49,463 nt of DNA from Haliea sp041746975. Its GTDB lineage: Bacteria > Pseudomonadota > Gammaproteobacteria > Pseudomonadales > Halieaceae. Shown piece after piece: positions 24,745 to 32,909 of the stretch. Within the stretch, counting starts at the first letter, position 1. Each line of letters opens with the position of its first letter. The position numbers and the translations under genes were made by a program. The stretch covers positions 1-49,463 of the forward strand of contig JBGTGB010000127.1 in NCBI GenBank assembly GCA_041746975.1, given 5' to 3'. The notes below the pieces were generated by a model that saw only the letters and a list, made by a program, of their open reading frames with translations, was not told where the DNA came from and did no database searches.

Positions 24745-25764
24745 ATGAGCGCGCAACAGATGGATACGGAGCGGCTTGCCGCCTACCTGGCAGATCATAT
24801 TCCCGGCATCGACAAGGGGCTCACGGCGGAAAAGTTCCCCGGCGGCCAGTCCAACCCCACCTACAAGCTCAGCGCCAATGGCCGCTCCTACGTGCTGCGG
24901 CGGAAGCCACCCGGCGAACTACTGCCCTCAGCGCATGCGGTGGACCGCGAATTTCGCGTCATATCGGCCCTGCAGGACACCGCTGTGCCCGTGCCCCGCA
25001 CCTATGTTCTTTGCGAAGATGAAGCTGTCATCGGCTCCATGTTCTACGTCATGGAGTACATGGACGGACGCATTATCTGGGATCCGGTGCTGCCCGAAGC
25101 TGCCGACAACGCCGAACGCAGCGCCGTGTACGACTCCATGAACCAGACCCTGGCGGCACTGCACAATGTCAGCGTCGAGGCTGTGGGCCTTGCGGACTAC
25201 GGCAAGCCGGGCAACTACTTCGAGCGCCAGCTCGGCCGCTGGACCAAGCAGTACCGGGCCTCGGAAACCGAAACCGTGGCGGAGATGGAGACCCTGCTCA
25301 AATGGTTGCCCGCCAACATGCCCGCAGACGACGGCACCGTCAGCCTGGTTCACGGCGACTATCGCCTGGACAACATGATGTTTCACGCCACTGAGCCGCA
25401 CGTGATAGCGCTGCTGGACTGGGAGCTGTCCACCCTCGGTCATCCGCTGGCAGACCTGGCCAACCAGTGCATGGCCTGGATGCTGCCGCGGGACAGCAGC
25501 ATGAAAGGCCTTGCCGGGGTCGATCGCGCCTCCCTGGGAATTCCCAGCGACGAGGAGTATATCGCCCGCTACTGCGAGCGCACCGGCCGCCGGGGAATAG
25601 AAAACTGGAACTTCTACCTGGTGTTCTCCCTGTTCCGGCTGGCAGCGATTGTTCAGGGGATCAAGAAGCGGGCCCAGATAGGCACCGCTTCCAGTGCCGA
25701 GGCGGACGCCCGCGGTAATCTGGTTGGACCGCTGTCGCAGCTCGCGGTGCAGCTGATAGAGTGA
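24745..25764 (+). CDS. Phosphotransferase of the ACAD10/ACAD11-type kinase group
   Basis: A 339-residue APH-fold kinase. Motifs are the P-loop-like FPGGQSNPTYKL (residues 32-43), VLRRKPPG with the ATP-binding lysine region, the catalytic loop LVHGDYRLDNMMFH and the metal-binding LLDWELSTLGHPLADL. This is the pattern of the kinase domain fused to acyl-CoA dehydrogenases in mammalian ACAD10/11 and of LvaA in the Pseudomonas putida levulinate pathway. Those enzymes phosphorylate 4-hydroxyacyl-CoAs so they can be turned into 2-enoyl or 3-hydroxy intermediates. AAGGA precedes the ATG. Divergence from an acyl-CoA ligase supports a role in hydroxy-acid catabolism; this is inference. Confidence 0.88.
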   Translation: MSAQQMDTERLAAYLADHIPGIDKGLTAEKFPGGQSNPTYKLSANGRSYVLRRKPPGELLPSAHAVDREFRVISALQDTAVPVPRTYVLCEDEAVIGSMFYVMEYMDGRIIWDPVLPEAADNAERSAVYDSMNQTLAALHNVSVEAVGLADYGKPGNYFERQLGRWTKQYRASETETVAEMETLLKWLPANMPADDGTVSLVHGDYRLDNMMFHATEPHVIALLDWELSTLGHPLADLANQCMAWMLPRDSSMKGLAGVDRASLGIPSDEEYIARYCERTGRRGIENWNFYLVFSLFRLAAIVQGIKKRAQIGTASSAEADARGNLVGPLSQLAVQLIE

Positions 25765-25829
25765 TGCGGTCAGCCGCCTGCGGGCGGCTCCTGTCATCCG
25801 GCGCCGAAGCTGCTGCGTATCCTTGACCG

Positions 25830-26189
25830 ATGACTGCATCTCCTGACAAAGTATCGGCGGACACACTCTACTACGACGGTGCCTGCCCGCTGTGCACCGC
25901 GGAAATGGCGCGCCTGGGCAAGCTCTGCGACGACGGTCTGGATCTGCGCGACATCCATACAATGACGCCCGACCCGGATCTGCCAGACCGGGAAAAGCTT
26001 TTGCGCAACCTGCACCTGCGCAGGGCCGATGGGCGTATTCTGACCGGTATTGATGCCAATGTTGCCGCCTGGCAGCACACCCGCCTCGGTTTCCTATGGC
26101 GCTGGCTGCGCTGGCCCCTGGTGCGGCCCATCGCCGACGCGGCCTATCGCCTGTGGGCTGAACGCCGCTACCGCCGCCTCTACCCCTAA
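25830..26189 (+). CDS. DUF393 (DCC family) thiol-disulfide oxidoreductase-like protein
   Basis: A 119-residue protein with the DUF393/DCC signature YYDGACPLC (residues 14-22; Cys19 and Cys22) near the N-terminus and the later block GRILTGIDANVAAW. The family is thioredoxin-like and of uncertain function. The C-terminus is rich in Trp and Arg (WRWLRWPLVRPIADAAYRLW). It lies 65 bases after the kinase gene and 15 bases before the flavin reductase gene, probably with the latter in one transcript. Confidence 0.87.
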   Translation: MTASPDKVSADTLYYDGACPLCTAEMARLGKLCDDGLDLRDIHTMTPDPDLPDREKLLRNLHLRRADGRILTGIDANVAAWQHTRLGFLWRWLRWPLVRPIADAAYRLWAERRYRRLYP

Positions 26190-26204
26190 ACCTGGAAAAC
26201 GAGC

Positions 26205-26837
26205 ATGCTTTTCTCCAGCAAGGATCTATCGGGCCTGGAATCGCGCTATCGCGCGGCGCTGGTCAATTCCCTCAGCGGCTTCAAGCCGGCCAATCTGGTG
26301 GGCACAGCGGATCGCAATGGGCAAAGCAATCTCGCAATCATAAGCTCAGTGGTGCATCTCGGTTCCCAGCCACCGCTGTTGGCGCTGATCATCCGCCCCA
26401 GCCCGGTAGAACGACACACGCTGGAAAATATTCTCGAAACCGGTTGCTACACGATCAACCATGTAGGTGAGCAGTTCATCGAGGCTGCGCACCAGACCGC
26501 CGCGCGCTATCCCCGGGGGCAGTCGGAGTTTGCCGCCACCGGGCTTGGGGAGTACTGGCTCGAGGACTTTGCCGCACCCTTTGTGCAGGAAGCGTCGATT
26601 CGAATGGGCCTGGAATTGCGCGAACACCAGAAGCTGGAGATTAACGACACCCACTTCCTGATCGGGGAAATTGTCCTGGCGGAACTGCCAGAGCGGTGCC
26701 TGGGTGCTGATGGTTCGCTGGATATCGGCGCCGCCGGCACGGTTGCCCTGAGCGGTCTGGACAGCTACCACGGCACCAGGCTGCTGCGCCGCATGGCCTA
26801 CGCCAAGCCCGACCTGCCACCTACCGCAATCGGCTGA
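26205..26837 (+). CDS. Flavin reductase-like, FMN-binding split-barrel protein
   Basis: A 210-residue protein of the flavin reductase-like split-barrel group. The N-terminal part has the expected pattern (ANLVGTADRNGQSNLAIISS, then PPLLALIIRP and TLENILETGCYTINHV). Such proteins bind FMN and either reduce free flavin for a partner monooxygenase or act on small substrates. No partner oxygenase is nearby. It is 15 bases after the DUF393 gene and converges on the patatin gene with a 22-base gap. Confidence 0.82.
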   Translation: MLFSSKDLSGLESRYRAALVNSLSGFKPANLVGTADRNGQSNLAIISSVVHLGSQPPLLALIIRPSPVERHTLENILETGCYTINHVGEQFIEAAHQTAARYPRGQSEFAATGLGEYWLEDFAAPFVQEASIRMGLELREHQKLEINDTHFLIGEIVLAELPERCLGADGSLDIGAAGTVALSGLDSYHGTRLLRRMAYAKPDLPPTAIG

Positions 26838-26859
26838 AGCGCGAGCCGAACGCCAGGTA

Positions 26860-28530
26860 TCAGGCTGCCTCGGCCCGGTCACCCACCGCTTTTTCGCCCT
26901 TCTTGCCAGCGCTACCGGCACGCGTTGACGAGGGCTCCTTGCGACTGGCCTTGGCCTTGGCGCGGGGGCGGCGCTTGGTGGCTGTCTCGGCAACTCCAAG
27001 CAGGTCCCGCTGTGCCTCCCGGTCAGCGCGGGTGGGCGGCGGCCGACGCCGGGACGACCGCGGTCGGCGATATTCTTTCGAGTCGGGTCTGAGATCGCCG
27101 TACTCGAAGCGATGCAGAATCTCTTCCATGGTGCGGCTGATCTTGGTACAGACACGGATGGACTCGACATTCGGGAAACAGGAGTGCGCCCCGCCATGCA
27201 TCAGTGCCACCAACTCCTTCTCGGAGAGATGCGAGAGAATCTTCGCCGGATTGTACCAACGGAAACTGGGTACGATATTGATGTCACCGCTGTACTCCTG
27301 GTCCAGCAGTGAATGGATACCATTCATCAACAGGTTGAAGCGCGGCCAGTTATCGCCCTTCTTCTGCACCATGCCGCGGTAGAAGTTCAATACTTCGCGG
27401 CCGATGCCGACACCGAGACTGCCCAGGGCCGCGGTAAAGCCGCTGGTTTTGAGATTACCGCGCAGGAACGGAGTCGCGATCGGATTGACCATGCTCACAA
27501 TGTAGTGATTGGTGCTGAACAGGCGGGATAGACGCTTGGCCGGCAAATCATCCGCGATGGAGCCATCCACCCACTTGCGGGTGGGCAGGTAGGGCTGGGC
27601 TTCACCGTGAACGTTTTTCGCCATCAGCATCACCGGTGGAAACACGCCGGGGACCGCACAAGAGGCCATCACCGCGGAGCGAACATACACGTTGGGAGAA
27701 GTAATGGCGTTCAGCAGCCGAGAGCGCTGGTGTGTCTCCGCCGGCGCCACGGTGATGCTGATCTGGCGTCCGGTCTTTTCATAGGCTTCCTGAAACGTCA
27801 TCTCCGGGATCAGGCGGGCAATTATCTTCTCGAGATCGCGCACATCGATCTGGGGGTTGCGGCCGAAAAACATGCGCGAAAACACGCTGGCCTCACGCTC
27901 GGCCTCGAAGTGCACGTTGTCGGGATCGAAAAAATGCTTCAGGTCTTCATCGGTGTGGGTTCCGACCACCCCGGCCACCAGCGAGCCGGCGCTGGAACCG
28001 GAGATCACCCGCGGCAGCAGACCCTGTTCCAGCAGCGTTTTGACCACGCCAAGGTGATAGAAGCCGAGAACCCCGCCCCCACTCAACATCAGGGCCGAAC
28101 GACCGAAGCAGATGTTCGCGCGATAGAAAAAATCCAGCTTTTGCTGCAGTGTGACCTCGTCGCTATCCAACTCCGCCAGAAACCGGAGAGAGTCGTCGAC
28201 CTCGTCAATATACTGTTCGATAAGGTGTTTGGTCCCGAACTTCGCGCGCTGATACAGGGTGCTGCGCCCCATCCCGCCCATATTGCCGTGGATACCCTCG
28301 TTGAGGGTGAATAACAACCCCTGGTAGTCATGCCGGGACCGCAGGCTGCGCAGCCGATCCAAACGCAGGCGTATCTGGCTATAATCATATTGCCGCGTCT
28401 GGTCAACCTCGCGCCAGCGCCGCATGCCGGACAATTCATCGTGCTGCAGCGCCGCCTCACGCCATTCTTCGTAGGAATTACAGCTGGCCATTTGCCGTTC
28501 CAGCTGGGCGAGCTTGCGGGATGTTCTCAC
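26860..28530 (-). CDS. Patatin-like lipase with DUF3336 domain (SDP1/Tgl-type)
   Basis: A 556-residue serine lipase. An N-terminal DUF3336-type region (about residues 1-145) precedes a patatin domain with oxyanion loop GGGVLGFYHLG (151-161), nucleophile elbow GSSAGS (Ser180) and the dyad aspartate in VDGSIADDLP (Asp322). This architecture is that of yeast Tgl3/4/5 and plant SDP1 triacylglycerol lipases, so hydrolysis of stored neutral lipid is likely, complementing the WS/DGAT at 297. The last 75 or so residues are a Lys/Arg/Ala-rich low-complexity tail (RRPRSSRRRPPPTR, KRRPRAKAKASRK), possibly for membrane or lipid-droplet contact. The start is GTG (28528-28530) with AGAGAGG upstream. Confidence 0.9.
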   Translation of the reverse strand: MRTSRKLAQLERQMASCNSYEEWREAALQHDELSGMRRWREVDQTRQYDYSQIRLRLDRLRSLRSRHDYQGLLFTLNEGIHGNMGGMGRSTLYQRAKFGTKHLIEQYIDEVDDSLRFLAELDSDEVTLQQKLDFFYRANICFGRSALMLSGGGVLGFYHLGVVKTLLEQGLLPRVISGSSAGSLVAGVVGTHTDEDLKHFFDPDNVHFEAEREASVFSRMFFGRNPQIDVRDLEKIIARLIPEMTFQEAYEKTGRQISITVAPAETHQRSRLLNAITSPNVYVRSAVMASCAVPGVFPPVMLMAKNVHGEAQPYLPTRKWVDGSIADDLPAKRLSRLFSTNHYIVSMVNPIATPFLRGNLKTSGFTAALGSLGVGIGREVLNFYRGMVQKKGDNWPRFNLLMNGIHSLLDQEYSGDINIVPSFRWYNPAKILSHLSEKELVALMHGGAHSCFPNVESIRVCTKISRTMEEILHRFEYGDLRPDSKEYRRPRSSRRRPPPTRADREAQRDLLGVAETATKRRPRAKAKASRKEPSSTRAGSAGKKGEKAVGDRAEAA

Positions 28531-28754
28531 TGTCCAACCTCTCTGAGTACCAAGCAGGCGTCAAGCATACTGCAAACCTGCCACTGAGCACAGGTTGAAT
28601 CAGGCCAGCGGCAATGCGGGACGGCGGGCGGCCGAGTCGGTCATTGTTACGTTTTCCGTCACTGCAGGCACTGCCCAAAGCCTTTAGAATACCGCCAACT
28701 ACGGCATTCCGTCAGCCGCTGGCGGCGCCGGCATTCAGGAAGAAGAGAACCATT

Positions 28755-29825
28755 TTGCGCGCCTACCTTATCGCCTTCGCCCTTTTGCTGCTGATATTCG
28801 GCGCAATTGCGGCCTATCTGTATCAGCAGGTCTCCGGCTTCACCAACCAGGACTCCAGCCGTCCGCCAATCACCGTGGCGGCAGCAGCAGCAGAGGAAAG
28901 CCCGTGGCCGGAGTCGCTGACCGCCACCGGGTCTATCCGCGCGGCGCGCGGGGTCGAGCTCAGCACCGAGGAAAGCGGCGAAGTCACCTCTGTCCTTGTC
29001 AGCTCCGGAGATCGGGTTGCAGCCGGCGACCTGCTGCTGCAGTTGAATGACCGCGCCGAGCTGGCCAGCCGAAAGCGGCAGCAGGCGGCGGTGGAACTGG
29101 CCAGGCTGCTATTTGAACGCGACGCCCGCCTGCTGGAACAGAACTCCATTCCCCAGAGCCAGTATGACCGTTCGCGGGCAGACCTGGACGTGGCCGGGGC
29201 ACAGCTGGCGGAAACCGAGGCGGTGCTTGCCAACAAGCAGCTACGGGCGCCCTTTGCCGGCACTATCGGCATCGTCCACGCCCGGGTTGGGGACTACGTC
29301 GAGGCCGGCACCCGGGTTGCCAGCCTGCAGGACCTGGGCACACTGGAGGTCGATTTTGCCGTACCCGCCCGCTTCGCACCGCTTTTGCGGCCGGGGCTCA
29401 AGGTCGGCGTTGCAGTGCCGGGCTATGAGCAACAACGTATCGCTGCGACCCTCACTGCATTGGACTCGCAGGTAGATGCCGACACCCGCAGCCTGTTGCT
29501 GCGGGCAGAGCTGAGCGGAGGTGAGGGGCTATTGCCAGGCATGTTCGCGCGCATCAGTATTGATCTGGATCGCAGCGAGAGCCGGGTCAGCGTGCCGGAG
29601 ACCGCCATCACCTATTCCACCAGCGGCGACACCGTCTACGTTATCGAGCCGGGCGCAGCAGGCGCCCTGCAGGTACAACCCCGGGTGGTACGGACCGGCG
29701 CGGCGGCCGACGGCCGGATCAGCGTAGTTGAAGGTCTCGCAGCCGGGGAACGAGTTGTGATCGCGGGTCAGAACAAACTGTACCGTGGCGCCAGCATCCA
29801 GATAGACGACAACGCGCCGCTGTGA
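28755..29825 (+). CDS. RND efflux periplasmic adaptor (membrane fusion protein)
   Basis: About 356 residues of the HlyD/AcrA-type adaptor family. One N-terminal anchor (LIAFALLLLIFGAIAAYLY) is followed by the lipoyl-like/barrel-sandwich segment (ATGSIRAARGVELSTEESGE, then KQLRAPFAGTIG), a helical hairpin, and beta-barrel segments (VPETAITYSTSGDTVYVI). The adaptor links the inner-membrane pump encoded next to an outer-membrane channel. The start is set at TTG 28755 (LRAYLIAF), since an AAGAG site lies 7 bases upstream and the anchor follows at once. An ATG at 28614 would add 47 low-complexity, Arg/Pro-rich residues and lacks support. The stop is 28 bases before the pump gene. Confidence 0.88.
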   Translation: MRAYLIAFALLLLIFGAIAAYLYQQVSGFTNQDSSRPPITVAAAAAEESPWPESLTATGSIRAARGVELSTEESGEVTSVLVSSGDRVAAGDLLLQLNDRAELASRKRQQAAVELARLLFERDARLLEQNSIPQSQYDRSRADLDVAGAQLAETEAVLANKQLRAPFAGTIGIVHARVGDYVEAGTRVASLQDLGTLEVDFAVPARFAPLLRPGLKVGVAVPGYEQQRIAATLTALDSQVDADTRSLLLRAELSGGEGLLPGMFARISIDLDRSESRVSVPETAITYSTSGDTVYVIEPGAAGALQVQPRVVRTGAAADGRISVVEGLAAGERVVIAGQNKLYRGASIQIDDNAPL

Positions 29826-29853
29826 GCAGCAGCCGCGCTACAGGAGCCTGAGG

Positions 29854-32800
29854 GTGCGCTTCACCGATACCTTTATCGAGCGCCCGGTGCTGGCGCTGGT
29901 GGTCAGCGCCCTGATTCTGTTGCTCGGCCTTGCCGCGGCCAACCGGACGCCGATCCGGGAGTTTCCTGAGCTTGAGCGCAGCGTTATCCGGGTTGTGACC
30001 GTGTATCCGGGGGCCAGCGCCCGCTCGGTGCACGGCTTTGTCACCACACCGCTGCAAACCACCATTGCCGGTGCCCGCGGGGTCGAATACATGACCTCGA
30101 CCAGCAATCCGGGCAACTCGGAAATCAGCGTCCACGTGCGCCTGGGCGAGAACAGCAGCGATGTTCTCACGGAGGTCATCGCCAAGGTCAATGAGGCGCG
30201 CTTCCAGCTGCCCAGGGAGGTTTATGATCCGGTGGTGACAGCCGGAGGTGGCGGTGACGCCCTCATCTACCTCGCTTTCTACAGCGAGCAGATGACAATC
30301 GCAGAAGTGTCCGATTATCTGGCGCGCAGCGTGCAACCCGAGCTGGCAACCCTGGAGGGCGTCGGCAAGGCCGAAATCCTCGGCGGCAGATTTCCGGCCA
30401 TGCGGATCTGGCTGGATCCCCTGCGTATGGCCGCGCACGGCGTTACCGCCAGCGATGTTCATACCACCATAAGCAGGGATAACTACATAGCCACCGCCGG
30501 CAGCACCGAGAGCGAGCTGATCCGGACCACGGTGGACCCGCGCACGGATCTGCAGACGCCAGAGGCTTTTGCCGCCCTGACCGTATTCCGGGAGGGCGAC
30601 CGCCAGGTCAGCCTCGGGGATGTCGCCGACATCGAGTTGGCGGAGGAAAACAGCCAGTTCCAGACGCTCTCCAGCGGCCGTGAGGCGACCTTTGTCTCCA
30701 TTACGACCACTCCAGATGCCAACCCGCTGGCAGTGAGTGCCGCGGTACACGACATCTTGCCCAACATAACTGCGGCGCTGCCGGCGGACATGGAATTGTA
30801 TCTGGACTGGGACGGCACCATCGCGATTGATGCAGCGCTTTCGGAAGTGCGCAATACGCTGCTGGAAGCGGTGCTGATCGTCATCCTGGTAATCTACTTG
30901 TTCCTCGGCTCCCTGCGGGTAGTGCTGATCCCGCTGGTGGCCATTCCGCTATCCCTGATCGGCGTGGTCTTCCTGATCTTCAGCGCAGGCTTTTCGCTTA
31001 ATCTCCTGACCCTGCTGGCCATGGTGATTGCGATCGGCTTGGTCGTGGATGATGCGATTGTGGTGGTGGAGAACGTCCACCGCCACATTGAGCATGGAAC
31101 CGCACCCATGGCGGCCGCCATTCAGGGCGCTCGCGAGGTCGCCTGGCCGGTGGTAACGATGACCCTGACCCTGGCAGCGGTGTATGCGCCTATTGCCTTC
31201 ATCGGTGGCCTGACCGGCACCCTGTTCACCGAATTCGCCCTGACCCTGGCCGGCGCAGTGCTGGTCTCGGGCATCATCGCTCTGACCCTGAGCCCGATGA
31301 TGTGCTCGCGGCTGCTCAAGGACCAGGCCCACCAGGGACGCTTTGCCGACTGGCTGGATCACCACTTTGAGCGCTTCACCCTGGCCTATCAGCGCCTGCT
31401 GGCGCACTGCCTGGACAACCGCGGCGCAGTACTGATGTTCAGCATGGTGCTTATCGCCAGCCTGCCGGTGCTGTTCTCCCTGGCACGCGAGGAGCTGGCC
31501 CCGGAGGAAGACACCGGATTTCTTTATGTCGTCGCCAGCACGCCACGCTACGCCAATCTGGAATACATCAACCGGTTTCTGGACCAGGTGGTGGATATCT
31601 GGCGCGAAATTCCGGAGGTCAGCCACTCCTGGCAGGCGGTTGCCCCGGATTTCAACTTCGGCGGTCTCACCCTGCAACACTGGAGCGAGCGCGAGCGCAG
31701 CCAGCAGGAGATTCAGGCCGAACTGCAGCAGCGGCTCGGCGGTATCGCGGGGCTGGATGCCTTTTCCTTTGGTGGGCCGTCGCTGCCGGGCGCGGACGCC
31801 GGGCTGCCGGTCAGCTTTGTGGTGGCCTCCACCACCGATCACAGCGAGGTATACCAGGTCGGCGAGAACCTGCTGGAGGCGGCTCGCGAATCGGGGCTGT
31901 TCATTTTCGTCAACCAGTCCCTCGCCATCGACCGACCCGAGATCGAAGTGCGGATAGACCGGCCGCTGGCATCGCGCCTGGGGGTGTCCATGGAGGAAAT
32001 CGGCCAGACCCTGGCAATCATGCTGGGCGAAGCGGAGATCAACCGCTTCGAACTGGAAGGCCGCAGTTACAAGGTGATCGCCCAGGCCGGCCGCGACTTC
32101 CGCCTCACCCGGGAGGCGCTGGAGCAGTACTACCTGCGTACAGCGAGTGACGAGTTGGTGCCCCTGTCCGCGCTGGTGACGCTGGGCTCGCGGGTTGAAC
32201 CCAACGAGTTGAGCCAGTACCAGCAGCTCAACAGCACCACCATCCAGGGCATGATGATGCCGCCGAACTCGCTGGGAGACGGCTTGGCTTTTTTAGAGGC
32301 CAAACTTGAAGAGTTGGCCCCCAGCGGCTTCCGCCCAGGCTACACCGGCGGCTCCCGGCGTTTCATCGAGGAGAGCGCGTCCTTCCCCTTGCTATTCACC
32401 CTGGCGCTGATCCTGATCTTCCTGGTCCTCTCCGCCCAGTTCAACAGCTTCCGCGACCCACTGGTGGTGTTGGTGGGGGTGCCGCTGTCCATTTTTGGCG
32501 CGACGGTGCCGCTGGCCCTGGGCTTCGCCACCTTGAACATCTACACCCAGATCGGCCTCCTGACCCTGATCGGCCTGATCAGCAAGCACGGGATCCTGAT
32601 CGTGGAGTTCGCCAACAATCTGCGCGCGGATGGCAGGAGCCATCGAGATGCGGTGCTGGAAGCCGCCGCCTTGCGCCTGCGCCCGATCCTGATGACTACC
32701 TTCGCCACCGTGCTTGGGGTATTGCCGCTGGTGATCGCCACCGGAGCCGGTGCCAACAGCCGCTTCAGCATCGGCCTGGTAATTACCGCCGGCATGCTGG

Positions 32801-32901
32801 TGGGGACGCTGTTTACCCTGTTCGTCTTGCCCGCTTACTATCTGCCGCTGCGACAGGAGCGAGCCGTCACCGAACCCGCGGGCGCAATCCCCTCCGTCTG
32901 A
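29854..32901 (+). CDS. RND-family efflux pump (HAE1 type)
   Basis: A 1015-residue inner-membrane resistance-nodulation-division transporter. It starts FTDTFIERPVLALVVSALIL, has two repeated halves each with a large periplasmic loop, and about twelve membrane helices. The proton-relay aspartates in TM4 are present (Asp399-Asp400 in GLVVDDAIVVVENVHRH), so it should be active. The first-loop block TVYPGASARSVHGFVTTPL is typical of the HAE1 drug-efflux class. The start is GTG 29854 with CTGAGG upstream. It is co-transcribed with the adaptor. No outer-membrane TolC-type gene is adjacent, so the channel is encoded elsewhere. Confidence 0.95.
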   Translation: MRFTDTFIERPVLALVVSALILLLGLAAANRTPIREFPELERSVIRVVTVYPGASARSVHGFVTTPLQTTIAGARGVEYMTSTSNPGNSEISVHVRLGENSSDVLTEVIAKVNEARFQLPREVYDPVVTAGGGGDALIYLAFYSEQMTIAEVSDYLARSVQPELATLEGVGKAEILGGRFPAMRIWLDPLRMAAHGVTASDVHTTISRDNYIATAGSTESELIRTTVDPRTDLQTPEAFAALTVFREGDRQVSLGDVADIELAEENSQFQTLSSGREATFVSITTTPDANPLAVSAAVHDILPNITAALPADMELYLDWDGTIAIDAALSEVRNTLLEAVLIVILVIYLFLGSLRVVLIPLVAIPLSLIGVVFLIFSAGFSLNLLTLLAMVIAIGLVVDDAIVVVENVHRHIEHGTAPMAAAIQGAREVAWPVVTMTLTLAAVYAPIAFIGGLTGTLFTEFALTLAGAVLVSGIIALTLSPMMCSRLLKDQAHQGRFADWLDHHFERFTLAYQRLLAHCLDNRGAVLMFSMVLIASLPVLFSLAREELAPEEDTGFLYVVASTPRYANLEYINRFLDQVVDIWREIPEVSHSWQAVAPDFNFGGLTLQHWSERERSQQEIQAELQQRLGGIAGLDAFSFGGPSLPGADAGLPVSFVVASTTDHSEVYQVGENLLEAARESGLFIFVNQSLAIDRPEIEVRIDRPLASRLGVSMEEIGQTLAIMLGEAEINRFELEGRSYKVIAQAGRDFRLTREALEQYYLRTASDELVPLSALVTLGSRVEPNELSQYQQLNSTTIQGMMMPPNSLGDGLAFLEAKLEELAPSGFRPGYTGGSRRFIEESASFPLLFTLALILIFLVLSAQFNSFRDPLVVLVGVPLSIFGATVPLALGFATLNIYTQIGLLTLIGLISKHGILIVEFANNLRADGRSHRDAVLEAAALRLRPILMTTFATVLGVLPLVIATGAGANSRFSIGLVITAGMLVGTLFTLFVLPAYYLPLRQERAVTEPAGAIPSV

Positions 32902-32909
32902 CGCTGGCG

